This document shows positions 44,745 through 53,254 of a DNA stretch of 64,000 bases, one piece after another; within the stretch, counting starts at the first letter, position 1, and each line of letters opens with the position of its first letter. The stretch comes from J027 sp034437655 (GTDB taxonomy: Bacteria; Chloroflexota; Anaerolineae; Aggregatilineales; J027). Both the position numbers and the translations under genes were made by a program. The stretch lies in NCBI GenBank assembly GCA_034437655.1, contig DAOTTU010000063.1, forward strand, positions 186,001 through 250,000. Direction: 5' to 3'. The notes beneath the pieces are model-generated. The model was not told the origin of the DNA. It searched no databases and saw only the letters and a list, made by a program, of their open reading frames with translations.

Positions 44745-45986
44745 CTATGGACGGGCGACGACTCCCCAGGTATTGCCTTGCACTGAAATCGCCTCGCGCC
44801 CGTCGAGCGTAATCCGGTAGAGGATGCTGCCGGGGAGGTATTCCCCGCGCAAAATAGCGGCATCACCCGGTAAATCACCCGGAAGGCGGCCAGCGTTCAG
44901 GTCCGCGGCTGCACGGAAGTTGCTTTCTACCACCGCCGCAAAAATATAGCGATCAGTCACCGTCATCGAAGACACCCCATAGAAATCGCCAAGACTGGCC
45001 AGTTGCAGGGTGCGCCCGGTCACAAGGTCAAGCCGCCAGATGGTGATCGCCGCGCTGGTCAGGTCGAGGTTTGTGGTGATAACCGGGTTCAGTTGGAGCG
45101 GGCTGTTGGGGGGCTGGCGGACGGCCATATACAAATAACGATCACCATAACCCCAGGCAACACGCTCAATCGTCCCAACATCTACCGTATAGTTGCGAAT
45201 ACCGCTGCTGATGAGATCCAACATGAGGATTGCATTGTCGCTGGTGGGCCCTGCCAGTCGTGACAGGTTTTTGTTCGTGGCACTTTTACCCACAAGGAGC
45301 GTCTCCGCACCGGGATAGTCGAATGTTTGCCCGGTGTCGAGATTGATGCCGCGTAGCCCCGGCGCTGGAAAACAACACGAATAGAAGATCGTCGGGCCAT
45401 AGGTTGGAATCAACCCCGGCCGTCCGCTGTTGAGTAACCCGCCATCCATTGCATACTGCAACGCCGCCCCGACCGCAAAGACCGTATCGCTGCCCGACGG
45501 ATATTGCCCCACGTAGCCAACCAACCGCCCCGTGCCGCTACTGATTAGCCCAACGTTGGTTTCACGGAGCGGTAAAGTAATGATTTCGGGGTTGTCGGTG
45601 GGTTGGGGGTTGCGGCGTTCCAGATAATACAGGGCGTCGCCAGGACGATTGAGCGTTATGGAGAGACTATATGCCCCCGGGAGTTGCACGGCTGAACCAC
45701 CCGCCGCAAAGGTCTGGAAAAGTGAATCCCTGCGCACGATATAGAGAATTTCACCATCTCGTGACCAGAACAGCTTGCCCGCCTCACCTGCGAAAACCGG
45801 CCCGACTTCTTCCAGAGGCGTTCCCTGTGCGTCGGCAAGGTACACACTATTGTTGTAAACATAAGCCAGCGCAACTGCGGGCTGTTGTTGGCGGCTGGGG
45901 TGAGCATGGATGCCGATTTGGGGGGTGCTGAGTAAGACAATCGGCAACCATAGCAGGAAAACAAGAAGCAAACGGCTACGCTGCAT
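44745..45986 (-). CDS. secreted beta-propeller-like protein
   Basis: 413 residues. A signal peptide (about 1-25) is followed by a beta-rich body with propeller-like phrases: 'LAYVYNNSVYLADAQG', 'LFWSRDGEILYIVRRD', 'VAWGYGDRYLYMAVRQP' and 'IWRLDLVTGRTLQLA'. These look like TolB/WD40-type blades of low regularity. No catalytic residues are seen. It lies upstream of the VWA-propeller gene on the same strand, 181 bases apart, so the two may work on the same surface process. That gap holds no feature I can name. Confidence 0.65.
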   Translation of the reverse strand: MQRSRLLLVFLLWLPIVLLSTPQIGIHAHPSRQQQPAVALAYVYNNSVYLADAQGTPLEEVGPVFAGEAGKLFWSRDGEILYIVRRDSLFQTFAAGGSAVQLPGAYSLSITLNRPGDALYYLERRNPQPTDNPEIITLPLRETNVGLISSGTGRLVGYVGQYPSGSDTVFAVGAALQYAMDGGLLNSGRPGLIPTYGPTIFYSCCFPAPGLRGINLDTGQTFDYPGAETLLVGKSATNKNLSRLAGPTSDNAILMLDLISSGIRNYTVDVGTIERVAWGYGDRYLYMAVRQPPNSPLQLNPVITTNLDLTSAAITIWRLDLVTGRTLQLASLGDFYGVSSMTVTDRYIFAAVVESNFRAAADLNAGRLPGDLPGDAAILRGEYLPGSILYRITLDGREAISVQGNTWGVVARP

Positions 45987-46043
45987 GGGTGGGTTTCCCT
46001 ATGAAATTTGTATGCGAATATATCGCCAGTATAACGTGACACC

Positions 46044-46076
46044 AAAAAGAGCAACATGCCCGGGACATGCTGCTCT
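46044..46076 (-). terminator. rho-independent terminator for pfkA
   Basis: On the minus strand a stem of 11 pairs with one mismatch (arms 46076-46066 and 46058-46048, seven-base loop) is followed directly by four or five T. It lies about 31 bases after the pfkA stop. Confidence 0.75.
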
Positions 46077-46106
46077 ATCAATCAAGTGCTTTAGGAGATG
46101 TGGTGG

Positions 46107-47072
46107 TTAACGTGACAGTACTTGCGCCATATTATAGTAGCTGTCAGTGATTTGCCGCTGATTGCTGATCACGTCTTCCAGTGGGGTAGTCGATATTTCG
46201 CGGCCGTCTAGCCCGACCATAACGCCGCTTTCCCCTTCTAAAAGACGATCAACCGCTGCAACACCCATTCGCGTCGCCAGCAAGCGGTCAAAAGCTGTTG
46301 GGCTGCCCCCGCGCTGAACATGCCCCAGAATCGTCATCCGCACTTCAAACCCGCATGGATGTTGGGCCAGATAGTCCGCAACTTCGTTAATTTTGTGTGT
46401 CGCACCTTCAGCAATGACAGCAATCGCGTGCGATTTACCACGCATATAGGCGTCGTCGAGCGCCTGGGCGACTTCTTCGAGGTCGAGTGGACGTTCTGGG
46501 GTAACGACGATTTCTGCGCCCCCGAGGATGCCACTCATCAGGGTCAGGTAGCCACAGTTGCGACCCATAGCCTCGATCAAGAAAGCCCGCTCATGGCTGG
46601 ATGCGGTGTCGCGTAGTTTGTCGATGGCGTCAAGAATGGTGTTGAGCGCGGTATCAACCCCAATTGACATATTGGTGCCCCAGATGTCGTTGTCAATGCT
46701 GCCGGGGATACCGATCACGGGGAATTCAAGACAGTGCAGGGCGAGTGCCCCCGTCAGGCTACCGTCGCCGCCAATGACGACCAGCGCCTCAATGCCCTGT
46801 TCATTCAAACGACGTAGCCCGCGTTTTTGCCCTTTTTCGGTTCTGAAGTCGGCGCTACGTGCAGTCTGCAAGATGGTACCGCCACGTTGTAAGATGCCGC
46901 TGACCTCACGATTGGTCAGGCGTTCAAAGTCACCGGCCAACAGGCCCGTATACCCGCGCCGGATGCCGAACACTTCAATACCTTTGGCGTCGGCTGTACG
47001 CACCACTGCACGGATGGCGGCATTCATTCCGGGGGCGTCACCTCCGCTTGTCATCACGGCGATTCGTCGCAT
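46107..47072 (-). CDS. pfkA: ATP-dependent 6-phosphofructokinase
   Basis: 321 residues. The ATP site has 'TSGGDAPGMNAAIR' near the N-terminus and 'IGGDGSLTGA' with Gly, as in ATP- rather than PPi-dependent enzymes. The sugar-phosphate site has 'GIPGSIDNDI' with the catalytic Asp, and 'EAMGRNCGYL' and 'LGHVQRGGSP'. It phosphorylates fructose 6-phosphate in glycolysis. The ATG at 47072 has AAGGA seven to eight bases upstream and is preferred to the GTG at 47087. A terminator follows the gene. Confidence 0.92.
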   Translation of the reverse strand: MRRIAVMTSGGDAPGMNAAIRAVVRTADAKGIEVFGIRRGYTGLLAGDFERLTNREVSGILQRGGTILQTARSADFRTEKGQKRGLRRLNEQGIEALVVIGGDGSLTGALALHCLEFPVIGIPGSIDNDIWGTNMSIGVDTALNTILDAIDKLRDTASSHERAFLIEAMGRNCGYLTLMSGILGGAEIVVTPERPLDLEEVAQALDDAYMRGKSHAIAVIAEGATHKINEVADYLAQHPCGFEVRMTILGHVQRGGSPTAFDRLLATRMGVAAVDRLLEGESGVMVGLDGREISTTPLEDVISNQRQITDSYYNMAQVLSR

Positions 47073-47205
47073 GGTGTTTTCCTTCACAATCTGCTGTTGT
47101 GTCTAACTTTAGGAATATTGTAACGCGACTACCGTCCACTTTGTTCAGTCAATTTGACCGAGAGCGTTAAAAAACTGTTAATCTTTCACCAGCGGTGGTG
47201 GCTCC

Positions 47206-48660
47206 CTAACTGGACGGTGTGGGAGATGGTAGCAGTGGTGTTGCGGCTGGTGTTGTAAACATGCTTGCGTCTACATCAAACATCGTTTCTTCTGTCACGA
47301 TCGGCAGATTGCTGCAATTGCCATAGAGACTAACCCCACTGCGCAATACAAAGCCGACATAGATTGAGCCTGTCTGCTGTGAAATCCCCGTGATGCGTAG
47401 CCAGTCGCCATCTTCGAATCGTCCGATAACAGTCATGTTCGCGAAGGACTGAATCGGCGGTGTACTCTCGTCGGGCAATCCATAGATTGCTACCGCCGAA
47501 GGAAACTCTGCGCTGCCACCGATAGCGGTACATTGGGCTGTGTTGGCGCTTTGCGTGGGCGTTGGGGCTGGGATCTGGTTACAATCCCCGGCAAGCTGCA
47601 CCGCGTCGCTCTCGACCCATCCATACACGCCACTACCATCAGGAGCAACTACTTCGAGCCAGTCAATGTTGTGCAGAATGGTTTTGACCCACCATGTCTC
47701 GCCCGGTTCAATCTCACGGTTGAGTTCCGCCCCGTTTGGCGATGCAAAGATGGTAATGCTATCCTCAGCGTCTGCATCAGCCGGCGCACTCACGCGGCAG
47801 GTGTCGCCTAAAGCAGGGGCAGCTACTGCGTTAGAAGTGCGGTCCGGCAAGATTGTTGCGGTTTCCACTGGCAAAGATTGAATGTCTGGCCCCGGCGCAT
47901 TCCCACCCCCTTGTGGTCGGTCTGGTGCAATGGGCACGGCAGGCTCCTGAGAGGGGAACGGGGGCTGCGTTGGGCTGGCTGCTGGGATTGATGTGTCAAG
48001 AATCCCGGCATTATCTGTGTCTGTAGGGAGCAGGGTAATCGTCGGCGTTGGTGTCGGATTTGACACTACCCCGGCACCCGGAACAATCATGCCCAGGGTG
48101 GGTGTGCCCTTTACATTCGACTGGGTTGTGGAGGTGTCATCAGTGCCCAGCACGATCGTCAATAGAAAGCCAACCACGAACAGCGTCACAATGGCAGCCG
48201 CAATGCCTGCCAGCGGGACTCGGATGCCTTTTGTTGTGTTGTCACCTGTACGAAAGTAACCAGCGGCGTCTTGCGTTGGCTCAGCGGGGCGTGGTGCCTG
48301 CACGGTTGATTCCTGGCGTGGAAACTGCTTGATTTTCGCCGGTGGGGCAGAGGGTTTAGGACGTGACACCGTACGCGCTGTAAAACCACCGTTAGCGCTG
48401 GCGTTGTGCGGTTGCGTGGCTTGCCCATCTTGTGGACGCAACCGGGCCTTAAAATCCGCTGACAGTGGCGGGGGCTCCGCAGCCCAGTCGCTTGCTGTAT
48501 CACGCACTACATCAGCCAACACCTGCCACTCGAAAAGTGCCTGTTGCAATTCAGGGTCACGTGCAAGCTGTTGTTCGAGCGCTGCCGTTTCTTGTGCGGA
48601 AAGCTCACCGCATACATAAAACGGTAGTAGTTCGTGCCAATCACGATTATTCACCGGCAT
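47206..48660 (-). CDS. anti-sigma factor with extracytoplasmic SH3-like domains
   Basis: 484 residues. The N-terminal 50 residues ('ELLPFYVCGELSAQETAALE' and 'LARDPELQQALFEWQ') have the anti-sigma (RskA-type) helical look. A linker leads to one helix (about 140-165, 'AAIVTLFVVGFLLTIVLG'). Outside, a Thr/Pro-rich stretch precedes two beta modules of SH3-like character ('PGETWWVKTILHNIDWLEVV' and 'MTVIGRFEDGDWLRITG'), each with Cys pairs. It would hold the sigma factor at the membrane until an envelope signal arrives. Its start overlaps the sigma gene by 14 bases. Confidence 0.75.
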   Translation of the reverse strand: MPVNNRDWHELLPFYVCGELSAQETAALEQQLARDPELQQALFEWQVLADVVRDTASDWAAEPPPLSADFKARLRPQDGQATQPHNASANGGFTARTVSRPKPSAPPAKIKQFPRQESTVQAPRPAEPTQDAAGYFRTGDNTTKGIRVPLAGIAAAIVTLFVVGFLLTIVLGTDDTSTTQSNVKGTPTLGMIVPGAGVVSNPTPTPTITLLPTDTDNAGILDTSIPAASPTQPPFPSQEPAVPIAPDRPQGGGNAPGPDIQSLPVETATILPDRTSNAVAAPALGDTCRVSAPADADAEDSITIFASPNGAELNREIEPGETWWVKTILHNIDWLEVVAPDGSGVYGWVESDAVQLAGDCNQIPAPTPTQSANTAQCTAIGGSAEFPSAVAIYGLPDESTPPIQSFANMTVIGRFEDGDWLRITGISQQTGSIYVGFVLRSGVSLYGNCSNLPIVTEETMFDVDASMFTTPAATPLLPSPTPSS

Positions 48661-49225
48661 TACCTTCCCGTAATGTCATTGTACGGCGCAGTGCCTCTTT
48701 GGCCCGGTGCAGGCGACTTTTCACGGTGCCAACGCTGATGTTAAGCACATCTGCGATCTCAGGACCAGTTAGTTGTTGAAAGAAAAATAAGACCAATATT
48801 TCACGTTGCTCGGGCTTCAGGTCTTGCAGCGCATCGCGCACGGCCGAGCGGTCAAACTCACGGGCGACGGCTTCATAGGGCCCGGTGTCGGTGCTGGCCA
48901 GGTCATAAACCTTGTCCACGTCCACCAATTGTGGGCGTTGTTTGCGCTGCGTGTTGATGGCACGGTTGCGCGCGATAACCAGCAGCCATGTTTTGACACT
49001 GCTGTCGCCGCGAAAGTTTGCAGCATTGTTCCACGCAGCCAGCATGGTGTCTTGCAAAACTTCCTCGGCAAGCTGACGATTATTCAGCCGCGCCTGCAAA
49101 AAGGCCAGTAGGCCGGATGCATGGCGTGCATACAGTTCGTCCAGGGCTTGCATGTTTCCCGTCGCCATCGCAGTGATAAGCGACGCATCCGGGTCCGTCT
49201 CCGGTGCTGTCTGATATTGATGCAT
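48647..49225 (-). CDS. ECF-type RNA polymerase sigma factor
   Basis: 192 residues. Sigma region 2 has 'ALDELYARHASGLLAFLQAR' and 'EEVLQDTMLAAWNNA', with 'FRGDSSVKTWLLVIARNRAI' for -10 recognition and melting. Region 4 has 'LKPEQREILVLFFFQQLTGP' and 'ADVLNISVGTVKSRLHRAKE' for -35 binding. GGAG lies six bases before the ATG. It overlaps the anti-sigma gene by 14 bases, the usual coupling of an ECF pair. It probably responds to envelope stress; its own promoter site was not confirmed. Confidence 0.88.
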   Translation of the reverse strand: MHQYQTAPETDPDASLITAMATGNMQALDELYARHASGLLAFLQARLNNRQLAEEVLQDTMLAAWNNAANFRGDSSVKTWLLVIARNRAINTQRKQRPQLVDVDKVYDLASTDTGPYEAVAREFDRSAVRDALQDLKPEQREILVLFFFQQLTGPEIADVLNISVGTVKSRLHRAKEALRRTMTLREGNAGE

Positions 49226-49314
49226 CTCTGCTCCCGACGATACAATCCTCTACAGGTATTGACACAGGTTGGGTAATGATGGTTGCATTTTAGATGCTTA
49301 AAATTGCATTAGGA

Positions 49315-49335
49315 AGTTCAGTTTTGCCCTGAACT
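49315..49335. repeat. inverted repeat in the gltX / sigma-factor intergenic region
   Basis: AGTTCAG (49315-49321) pairs with CTGAACT (49329-49335) around a seven-base loop. A smaller GAAC/GTTC pair overlaps its right edge. It is between divergent genes and could be an operator. The 275-base gap holds this, the promoter below, and nothing else I can name. Confidence 0.35.
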
Positions 49336-49427
49336 GAGTTCGTAGGCTAATCGTCAGGTGTGCCAAGTGGTTTTAGTGATTGTTAAAAGTTCACAAAAGG
49401 TCGCAGGCTGAATACTTCTGGTGCATC

Positions 49428-49436
49428 TGTTATAAT
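49428..49436 (+). promoter_or_regulatory. extended -10 promoter element for gltX
   Basis: TG-T-TATAAT is a perfect extended -10. The -35 region, 17 bases upstream, is poor (CTGAAT). The element lies 64 bases before the gltX start. Confidence 0.5.
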
Positions 49437-49500
49437 GCGGGCATTCATGAACTTTCAGGCACTAATCCACACACCATGACCGAGCAAAAAGGAGTTTCTT

Positions 49501-51015
49501 TTGAGCGATAAGCCTGTACGTGTACGTTTTGCGCCCAGCCCTACCGGGTCTATTCATATTGGTAGTGTCCGCACGGCGCTCTTTAACTGGTTGTTTGCGC
49601 GGCATCACGGCGGTCACTTCGTCTTACGCATCGAAGACACCGACCAGAAGCGCTACGTCGAAGGCTCGACTGAGTTAATTACTGACGGTTTGCGCTGGCT
49701 GGGGATGGATTGGGACGAAGGGCCCGACATCGGTGGCGACTATGGCCCCTATTTCCAATCTGAACGGCTGAATATTTATCGCCAATGGGCAGAATGGCTC
49801 GTGCAAAATGACAAGGCTTATCGTGCCTATGAAACCCCCGAAGAACTTGAAGCAATGCGTGAAGCTGCGCAGAAAAACGGCCAACGCTTTGGTGGCTACA
49901 ACCGCCAGCACCGCTACTTGAGCGATGATGAGCGCCAGAAGTTGCACGAAGAACGCGACGGGATACATGTCGTCCGTTTCAAGATGCCGATTGATGGCAA
50001 TACCCGTGTGCATGACATCATTCGTGGCGACATCGTTTTTGACAACAAAGAGCTTAACGATCTGGTGTTACTCAAAGCCGATGGCTTCCCGACCTATCAT
50101 CTCGCGAACGTGGTAGACGATCATCTGATGCAGATTAGCCATATCATGCGTGGCGAAGAATGGATTCCCACCGCACCGATCCACTGGCAGCTCTACAATG
50201 CTTTTGGGTGGGAAATGCCGCAGATTGCACACCTGCCCGTGATTTTGAACCCGAATGGCAAGGGCAAAATGTCCAAGCGCATTGAGATGGAAGATGCCGA
50301 CGGCAAAGTTGTTCCGGTGATTTTGCAGGACTATATTGACGGCGGGTATTTGCCCGAAGCGCTGATGAACTTCCTGACGAATGTCGGTTGGGCATTTGGT
50401 GACGACCGCGAGGTGTTCACCGTGCCCGAAGCCATCGAACGCTTTGACCTGAAGCGCGTCAACCCGGCGGGCAGTGCCTTCCCGGCGCATAAACTGGACT
50501 GGATCAACGGTGTATACATCCGTGATCTGGACACCGACGAACTGGCCGAACGCATTAGACCTCATATTGAGCGGGCTGGCTATACGGTTGATGATGCCAG
50601 GTTGCGTGGAATTACGCCCCACATTCAAGAGCGCATGAAAACGCTGCAAGAAGCCGCTGAATGGACAGCGTTCATCTTCACCGACGACTTCCAGCCCGCC
50701 AGCGCCGAGGAACATGTGCCCAAAAAGCTCGACGCGCCACAGACCCGTGACTTATTGCAAGCGGTTCACGACACCCTCGCCGAGCTGGACGACTTCAGCT
50801 ACCCGACAATCGAGGAAATGCTGCGGGCACTGGCCAAAGAAAAGGGCGTCAAAGCCGGACAATTGTTCAACCCGATTCGGGTGTCCACGTCTGCACAGAG
50901 CGTCGCGCCACCGCTGTTCCAGTCAGTAGCGGTACTCGGAAAAGAAACGACACTCAAGCGCCTGCAACTGTCAATTGACATGCTGAATAAGCACGTGGCG
51001 GCGTTGGAGACTTAA
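49501..51015 (+). CDS. gltX: glutamyl-tRNA synthetase
   Basis: 504 residues, class I. The HIGH-equivalent is 'SPTGSIHIGSVRTALFN' (His19), and the KMSKR loop is residues 256-260 in 'GKGKMSKRIEM'. The C-terminal anticodon-binding part is helical ('LRGITPHIQERMKTLQE', 'AKEKGVKAGQLFNPIRV'). It charges tRNA-Glu, and possibly tRNA-Gln by the indirect route. The start is TTG at 49501, with AAGGAG seven bases upstream. It overlaps the convergent B3/4 gene by four bases. Confidence 0.92.
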   Translation: MSDKPVRVRFAPSPTGSIHIGSVRTALFNWLFARHHGGHFVLRIEDTDQKRYVEGSTELITDGLRWLGMDWDEGPDIGGDYGPYFQSERLNIYRQWAEWLVQNDKAYRAYETPEELEAMREAAQKNGQRFGGYNRQHRYLSDDERQKLHEERDGIHVVRFKMPIDGNTRVHDIIRGDIVFDNKELNDLVLLKADGFPTYHLANVVDDHLMQISHIMRGEEWIPTAPIHWQLYNAFGWEMPQIAHLPVILNPNGKGKMSKRIEMEDADGKVVPVILQDYIDGGYLPEALMNFLTNVGWAFGDDREVFTVPEAIERFDLKRVNPAGSAFPAHKLDWINGVYIRDLDTDELAERIRPHIERAGYTVDDARLRGITPHIQERMKTLQEAAEWTAFIFTDDFQPASAEEHVPKKLDAPQTRDLLQAVHDTLAELDDFSYPTIEEMLRALAKEKGVKAGQLFNPIRVSTSAQSVAPPLFQSVAVLGKETTLKRLQLSIDMLNKHVAALET

Positions 51016-51713
51016 AACGCGGGGTTATCTTTACTCAAAATCGCGCTTGTGGAGGTGCCGCCGGTATAGGTTGCTAGCAGGTCGCAGAAGTCAGCCACGG
51101 CCTGCTGCATTTCCTTGGCTGCGCCTTCGTGTTGCGCCTCTATCGTGACGACAATTTCAGTGGTGTTGGCGTTGGCCGCACTCGGCGCACTCTGCCGCCA
51201 GCACCAGCGCCGGGCCAGTACGGTCTTTTGCTCGTCCGAAAACACAACTTCCCCCACTTCAGGGTGTAATACCTCGTCGCTGTTTAGCTCAACGTAGCGT
51301 TCGGTGCCATCAGCGTAATGCACGGTGATGGCACCTTCAACCTCGGCAGTATCAATCACGGAAAGCGGCAAGCCGTAGCGGATGCTGACCAGATTGCCAA
51401 TATCCACCAGCGTATTGATGCTTGGAATATCGCCTTTTTTAGTCAAACGCCGCAACAATGCCTCAGCCGCGTTGCGATAGCGCGTTGGGGAGACCCCGAA
51501 TGCACTAAATGCTCGCCGCCACGCCGAAAGCGACTCAATCTCACTCAACGGAGTATCACCAATGCGAGCTTTGACGGTTGCCTGTTCTGCGATGAACTGC
51601 TCACGTAATGCATCGGAGGTCGGTGGGTTGCTGATGTTCTGCGCAAAGATGACCCCGCCCGTGATGTGCGGATAATTCTCGATGATGGCGGGGCTGTACT
51701 GAAAATGCGTCAT
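51012..51713 (-). CDS. stand-alone B3/B4 tRNA-binding domain protein
   Basis: 233 residues. It resembles the B3/4 editing domain of phenylalanyl-tRNA synthetase beta, seen also in free-standing proteins: 'WRRAFSAFGVSPTRYRNAAE', 'INTLVDIGNLVSIRYGLPLS' and 'VVFSDEQKTVLARRWCWRQS'. Free-standing members may remove wrong amino acids from tRNA or bind nucleotides; the function is not proven. The ATG at 51713 has AGGACG six bases upstream and is preferred over the longer frame to 51842. It follows miaB by eight bases and converges on gltX. Confidence 0.8.
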   Translation of the reverse strand: MTHFQYSPAIIENYPHITGGVIFAQNISNPPTSDALREQFIAEQATVKARIGDTPLSEIESLSAWRRAFSAFGVSPTRYRNAAEALLRRLTKKGDIPSINTLVDIGNLVSIRYGLPLSVIDTAEVEGAITVHYADGTERYVELNSDEVLHPEVGEVVFSDEQKTVLARRWCWRQSAPSAANANTTEIVVTIEAQHEGAAKEMQQAVADFCDLLATYTGGTSTSAILSKDNPAF

Positions 51714-51721
51714 ACTACGTC

Positions 51722-53161
51722 CTAGAACGACGATAACGGAATAATTTCCTGCGCCGGGTCGTAAGCCGGGATACCGTCCGCATCGGCAGCGGCGGCTTCG
51801 TCCTGGGGCAAACGCGCCTGCATACTGTAGGGCCCCGTCCACGTGACTTCGACGTTTACCAGGCGGCCTTTCCAGTTGCGGGCCTCATCTTCAAAGAAGA
51901 CGAGCTTGTTTTGTGGGGTGCGCCCACGCCACTTGCCGCGCTGCATGTCCTCGACCAGCACTTCGACCGTCTGCCCCAAAAATTGCGCGTTGATTTCGGC
52001 TTGCACCTGCGCTTGTAATTCTTCAAGCATGACGTGGCGCTGCTTCTTTTCCTCGCGTGGCACGTCGTCTTCCATGCGGCGGTCGGAAACGGTGCCGGGG
52101 CGTGGGCTATACATCGCGAGATGCGCTTTGTCCAGCTTCAGCTCCTCAAGTACTCTGTACGTTTCCATAAACTGGTCGTGCGTTTCGCCGGGGAAGCCGA
52201 CGATAATGTCTGTGTGGATGGCTACACCGGGGATTATCTCGCGGATTTGGTCGCATAGATCGCGGTATTGCTGCTGGGTGTAGCCGCGTTTCATGTTTTC
52301 AAGCACAACGTCATCACCAGCCTGGATAGGCACTTCAATATGCGGCATCACCCGGGGAAGCTCGGCGACGGTTTGCAACAACTCGTCGGTCATCCAGTTG
52401 GGGTGGCTGGTCAGAAAACGGATGCGGTGCAGGTCTTCGGCTTCGGCAACCTCATGCACGACACGCAATAGTTGGGCGAGGTTGGGGCCGTCGGGGATGT
52501 CTTTACCGTAACGGTCCACGATTTGACCGAGCAGCGTGATTTCTTTAACGCCTTGCCGCGCCATGTTACGCACATCGGCTACAATTTCACCCACAGAGCG
52601 CGACCGCTCAATGCCACGCCGGAAGGGGATAATGCAGAAGGAGCAGGCGTGCGAACAGCCATACACTACCGGTATATGCGCACTAACAAGGGTGCCTTTT
52701 TCATTGACAGGCAGCACCAAATCTTGTTCCGGCGACATTTCGTCCATCGTTTTATTGAGTCGGGCCCGCTTGGCAACCTGCTCAGTGATAGCATCCGCTT
52801 CGACGCTGCGATCTTGCAAGAAGGCCGTCATCGGTTCTGTTTCGCTGGGGGGAATGAAAACGTCTACGAACGGCACTTTTTTGCGCAGCCGTAGCGGGTC
52901 TTTCACCCCGACGAGGCAGCCCATCAAGCCGATGACCATATCCGGGTTCTTTTCTTTGAGCTTTTTCAACTGCTGCAAGCGTCCCCAGGCTTTGTCTTCG
53001 GCCTGCTGGCGGACAACACATGTATTGATGACATGCACGTTTGCCCCGTCAACGTTGGCGGGGTCAGCAGGCTGATAGCCAAGCTGCTCCAAAGCCGAAG
53101 CGAGGCGCTGCGAGTCGGAAACATTCATCTGGCAACCAAGAGTCTGGATGTTGTATTTCAT
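51722..53161 (-). CDS. miaB: tRNA-2-methylthio-N6-dimethylallyladenosine synthase-type radical SAM enzyme
   Basis: 479 residues. The N-terminal UPF0004 domain has three cluster Cys ('TLGCQMN', 'NTCVVRQQ', 'LMGCLVG'). The radical SAM motif is 'CSHACSFCIIPF' (CxxxCxxC), with 'GEIVADV' and 'LLGQIVDRYG' nearby. A TRAM domain follows ('GQTVEVLVED'). It adds a methylthio group to adenosine 37 of tRNA using two Fe-S clusters. The layout fits MiaB; MtaB or RimO are less likely. The ATG at 53161 is preferred to a TTG at 53167 since AGG is six bases upstream. It is coupled to the B3/4 gene. Confidence 0.88.
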   Translation of the reverse strand: MKYNIQTLGCQMNVSDSQRLASALEQLGYQPADPANVDGANVHVINTCVVRQQAEDKAWGRLQQLKKLKEKNPDMVIGLMGCLVGVKDPLRLRKKVPFVDVFIPPSETEPMTAFLQDRSVEADAITEQVAKRARLNKTMDEMSPEQDLVLPVNEKGTLVSAHIPVVYGCSHACSFCIIPFRRGIERSRSVGEIVADVRNMARQGVKEITLLGQIVDRYGKDIPDGPNLAQLLRVVHEVAEAEDLHRIRFLTSHPNWMTDELLQTVAELPRVMPHIEVPIQAGDDVVLENMKRGYTQQQYRDLCDQIREIIPGVAIHTDIIVGFPGETHDQFMETYRVLEELKLDKAHLAMYSPRPGTVSDRRMEDDVPREEKKQRHVMLEELQAQVQAEINAQFLGQTVEVLVEDMQRGKWRGRTPQNKLVFFEDEARNWKGRLVNVEVTWTGPYSMQARLPQDEAAAADADGIPAYDPAQEIIPLSSF

Positions 53162-53254
53162 ATTCAACCTGCTGAAGCGTTAATTTTTCGGAAAATGGTG
53201 CCCATAATTCTAGCGGTCAAAGAAGAATGTGGTCAATGCTTAATGCCAATGACG

